Below, piece by piece: positions 60,901 through 64,000 of a stretch of DNA of 64,000 nt (position 1 is the stretch's first letter; the number at the start of each line of letters is the position of its first letter). The position numbers were made by a program, and so were the translations under genes. This stretch comes from Polytrichum commune. Its lineage: Eukaryota > Streptophyta > Polytrichopsida > Polytrichales > Polytrichaceae. The notes under the pieces were generated by a model. That model made no database searches and had not been told where the DNA came from. It worked only from the letters and a program-made list of their open reading frames with translations. The stretch covers positions 2,542,501 to 2,606,500 of the forward strand of contig OX485805.1 of NCBI GenBank assembly GCA_950295325.1, given 5' to 3'.

Positions 60901-61298
60901 GTGTCGTTCTTCACAAAGCATTTGGAAATGGGAGTTAACCCGAACCTCCTAATCGGTTCCAGTTTATCAGTGCCATCCAAGCAAGGTGTGACCGTCTCAC
61001 TAAACACCTTGTGGCTCGCGAGGATCCGCAGCAACCTCTCCAAGTAGGCCACCTTCATGGACTTGCCTGGCATGGCAAGGTTTGCTATTTCCTGTGCGGT
61101 CATTGATAACTGTGCGCCATTGTTATTGGTTCCGGCCCTCGCGAACGCCTCGAAGACGTCCAACTTCACAAGAGCCGTGACTGCCGCAGGGATGGTGCCT
61201 CCCATGATGAGGGCCATGGCTGCTATTCTACCTTGCTCATCGTCAGAGGTAATTGAAGCTGCTATTGGACTTGACGTATGATTATTACACCCTGTCAT
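57904..61298 (-). CDS. COMT-type plant O-methyltransferase, exon 2 interrupted by a transposon
   Basis: SAM-dependent methyltransferase of the caffeic acid/flavonoid OMT family; the substrate cannot be told. Three exons: 61298-60515 (ATG at 61298), 59304-59241 plus one displaced base, and 58209-57904. Without the insertion they join in phase to 384 aa. An N-terminal dimerisation region is followed by the SAM loop LVDVGGGLGST (~222-232), the FDLPHVI block, GGDMF (~266-270), and FILHNWDD with the catalytic-type His at ~287. The protein ends with the usual GGF...ADADSLSILKI tail. A 760-bp element (58481-59240) sits in the last codon of exon 2. It moves the real 5' splice site (AAG|gtaatt, now at 58476/58475) 760 bp away, so normal mRNA is unlikely in this allele unless the element is spliced around. 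The family call is firm; functionality is doubtful. Confidence 0.85.
58481..59240. mobile_element. 760-bp TIR element inserted in the O-methyltransferase exon
   Basis: Termini GGGGCCATTCACGATCAGGG and its near-perfect inverse run about 30 bp inward (through 'tactactttcgg'). It is flanked by the direct duplication TTCA (58477-58480 and 59241-59244). A second copy in inverse orientation starts at 63687. No transposase visible, so it is non-autonomous. It also contains a telomere-like (CCCTAAA) tract at 58651-58678. Confidence 0.85.
58651..58678 (+). repeat. Interstitial telomere-type repeats
   Basis: About three to four CCCTAAA units inside the 760-bp element. Confidence 0.85.
59305..60514. 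other. Intron 1 of the O-methyltransferase gene
   Basis: About 1.2 kb. A (TTA)n microsatellite lies at 59619-59647. A 98-codon minus-strand frame at 60135-60431 has protein-like composition, but I do not recognise it and it has no splice support. Confidence 0.5.
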
Positions 61299-61574
61299 AG
61301 TGTTGTTGTGATATATACGAGGTCCCAAGTGCTATGATGTCCCAGATCTCCCAAAAATTTGCAACAATGAAGTGATGATCTTGTCTCTAGTTTATGGGCT
61401 GTTCATGCATGGTACTGTATCAAAGTTGTCGTGCTCGTTGCAAGAAAAGGGCCACATAACGAAGTGATCAATCCAGATTGTCTATACAGATGACGGAATA
61501 TCCACATACCCTATTTCAATCTGAGAGACAGCTATCTGCAAACAACTCGTTCTGTACTAGCAAATGCCGGATCG

Positions 61575-61576
<2 letters not shown>

Positions 61577-61611
<35 letters not shown>
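61577..61611 (+). repeat. CT microsatellite
   Basis: Uninterrupted run of about 17 CT units. Confidence 0.95.
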
Positions 61612-61612
<1 letters not shown>

Positions 61613-61951
61613 ATTCCTGCCCTCCGCTCTCCTCATATGTATGTAAAATATGGCGGAGGTTAGGTTCCTCCCACGAACTTTCCAGGGTAGGAATGTTCGG
61701 GCAGGGGCAGCCGCCCGTCAGATTTTTTGGACCCGACCGAAAACTGCTGCCCGCCCGCCCGACTTCGGAAAAAACTATTGTCCTTGCATTCTTGAAGGTC
61801 ACTTATCCACAAATCCCATATTGAGTGTACTCCATTTTCAAGGTCCCAAATCCAATATATATGTTCACTTCCAATGAGTAAATAAACAATTGATTGGTTT
61901 TCATTTACAAAGTGAAACTGCCAATGTTAATTAACTTGGAAGTTTAAAATA

Positions 61952-63061
61952 GGGGATCGCTATTTCCACACCTTTTTTGGCTAGATTCACACCTTTTTGC
62001 CGGTTCGGTTGCCGTGTCACTGAGGCGCTATATATGAGATTCTTCATGGTGTATCCGGACCGTTGATCCACCAAGGCCCATCCAAGGGCCTCAATGATCC
62101 TAGATGGCGGTGGGGTGGGGGGCGGGGGTGGTGCTTGCCACCAAGGCGGGGTGGGGCCGTGGGCCTCATGTCTTTTTTGGGGAGGCCGGATTTAGGGTGG
62201 TGTCGGGCCTAGTGGCTAGGCGGGCCCAGTGGCTAGGCCTACTTACTAAATAACTAGTTGGTTAGCCTTACACTACTTACTAAATGACTAGTTGTTTACC
62301 CTTACTCTACTTACTAAATGACTAGTTGGTTCCCCTTACTCTACTTACTAAATGACTAGTTGGTTACCCTTACTCTACTTACTAAATGACTAGTTGTTAG
62401 GGATGATACATAGATTATGTAATGTAGGTGACACTAAGTAGGATAGTGTAATCTTATTATATCTCAACACTTATAGGTGTCCATACCTAACTTCAAGTAC
62501 TAAGTAATAACCAACTATTATTACTATTAAGTAATAAGTAAGGGTAACCAACTAGTTATTTAGTAAGTAGAGTAAGGGTAACCAACTAGTCATTTAGTAA
62601 GTAGAGTAAGGGTAACCAACTAGTCATTTAGTAAGTAGAGTAAGGGTAACCAACTAGTCATTTAGTAAGTAGAGTAAGGATAAACAACTAGTCATTTAGT
62701 AAGTAGTGTAAGGCTAACCAACTAGTTATTTAGTAAGTAGAGTAAGGGTAACCAACTAGTTATATAATAAGTAGGCCTAACCACTGGGCCCGCCTAGCCA
62801 CTAGGCCCGACACCACCCTAAATCCGGCCTCCCCAAAAAAGACACGAGGCCCACGGCCCCACCCCGCCTTGGTGGCAAGCACCACCCCCGCCCCCCACCC
62901 CACCGCCACCTAGGATCATTGAGGCCCTTGGATGGGCCTTGGTGGATCAACGGTCCGGATACACCATGAAGAATCTCATATATAGCGCCTTAGTGACACG
63001 GCAACTGAACCGGCAAAAAGGTGTGAATCTAGCCAAAAAAGGTGTGGAAATAGCGATCCCC
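61952..63061. mobile_element. 1.1-kb foldback element with 8-bp target-site duplication
   Basis: Flanked by perfect TTAAAATA duplications (61944-61951, 63062-63069). The termini start GGGGATCGCTATTTCCACAC and stay inverted-repeat for about 300 bp. The inner part has 34-bp tandem units ('taaatgactagttggttacc' type), about four on the left (62241-62395) and about seven in inverse on the right (62520-62775), separated by some 125 bp. An 8-bp duplication is typical of hAT and some Mutator-like elements. No coding sequence. Confidence 0.85.
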
Positions 63062-63081
63062 TTAAAATATTACGAAATCCT

Positions 63082-63687
63082 CATTAGCACTCAGGTTATA
63101 ATTTTTGTGACTTACAATTGAAAGGGTCTTTGTCATTCTAAAATGAAACTAAAAGTAACAATTTTTTTTAATATTTAATATTTTTTAGTTAATACCTTCT
63201 ATTATCACAAAGTTTTCATACACATTTAAACTAGTAAAGTGTGATTGAATGCAACTAAGTCTAATTTTTTTTATTAATCATGATTAATTCTAATTAAGCC
63301 CAATTAAATAAGAAAGAGTGCTAATAAAAATAATTAAGCCTAATTAATTATAAATTTTACTTACTGGAATTAATCATGATTTAATAGAATTATAGAATTA
63401 ACTCCAGTAAATATAATTTATAAATTAATTAGGCTTAATTATTCTGGTAAGAATATTTTCTGATTCAATTCGGCTTCATTAGGATTAATCAGAATTAATT
63501 AGACTTAGTTACATTCAATCACATTTAATTAATTTAAATGCATATGAATACTTTGTGAAAGTAGAAGTTATTAACTAGACTATAATTTTTAACATATAAA
63601 AAACAAATCACTAATTTTAGTTTCATTTTAGAATGACAAAGTCCCTTTCAATGGTAAGTCACAAAAATTATAACCTCAGTGCTAATG
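63082..63687. mobile_element. 606-bp AT-rich inverted-repeat element
   Basis: Sequence starting CATTAGCACTCAGGTTATAA returns inverted, ending at 63687 (TTATAACCTCAGTGCTAATG), with the inverted similarity extending nearly to the centre. Internal AT-rich 'aattaagcctaattaatt' blocks are palindromic themselves. Target duplication is unclear. It directly abuts the next element. Confidence 0.75.
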
Positions 63688-64000
63688 GGGCCATTCACGG
63701 TTAGGGTACTACTTTTGGCCGTCTAACGGAAAACGGACTTTTTGGGATAACTTCACATGCTTGGTATGCTTACATTTGTATTGTGAAGCATATTTTGGAT
63801 CATACCTGCATTTCATACTCCATATCGAGTACACTAACAAAGTTAATTTAGAAGGAATAGGGTCATCTAAGATATCCTTTTGATTCCTTAAAGGACATTC
63901 AGGACCGCTGTCTTAATTGTTCACCTTAAGATCAAGGAATGAAAAGGACAACAAGAATCAATCGGAACGATCCCAAATTTTTTCCTCACACTCATCGTTC
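63687..64000. mobile_element. Second copy of the 760-bp TIR element, cut by the window end
   Basis: Starts GGGGCCATTCACGGTTAGGG and matches, in inverse, 58930-59240 of the element in the O-methyltransferase gene with few differences. It runs off the window. Confidence 0.85.

Overview
This is a nuclear window from a land plant. It has GT-AG introns, plant-type interstitial telomere repeats (CCCTAAA) and plant gene families: a SUVR5-type zinc-finger SET protein, a secretory phospholipase A2 and a COMT-type O-methyltransferase. The background is AT-rich and crowded with small DNA transposons. The DUF7869-type gene (a label recalled, not searched) makes a non-seed plant lineage plausible, but the species cannot be named from the sequence.

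Layout. 1-4.4 kb holds only repeats and decayed sequence. 4.46-18.11 kb (minus strand) holds a complete 15-exon SUVR5-like histone lysine methyltransferase gene; all its exons join in phase to about 1,765 codons. 18.1-32.8 kb is repeat territory: a five-copy degenerate repeat, a PIF/Harbinger transposase relic, tandem repeats with SINE-like insertions, a deletion derivative of a pogo-like transposon and several MITEs. 33.17-36.42 kb (plus strand) is a four-exon secretory phospholipase A2. 36.9-40 kb is a cluster of pogo- and Harbinger-type remnants. 57.9-61.3 kb (minus strand) is an O-methyltransferase whose second exon is split by a 760-bp terminal-inverted-repeat element. 61.95-64 kb is a run of three adjacent inverted-repeat elements.

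The most unusual part is 41.5-57.7 kb. Two divergent genes flank and contain a dense family of palindromes: 10-bp arm GTTTGGGTCG, two variable bases, then the reverse complement of the arm. The leftward gene encodes a 976-aa DUF7869-type, transposase-like protein. Upstream of it lies a roughly 120-bp tandem array carrying 17 palindromes. The rightward gene, reconstructed over four coding exons, encodes a large fusion. It has a ParB/DGQHR-like DGQH motif, then a segment resembling a degenerate beta-class N4/N6 DNA methyltransferase (FGGSK where FxGxG is expected), then an acidic and Pro-rich linker, and finally an FCP1/NLI-type HAD phosphatase-like domain. All three internal introns and the proposed 5'-UTR intron of this gene carry the palindrome, and exon 3 carries two copies read in the same frame. 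An in-frame TAG interrupts exon 2. I read the region as a candidate undescribed plant selfish element or domesticated modification system. Function, and unity of the two genes, are inference.
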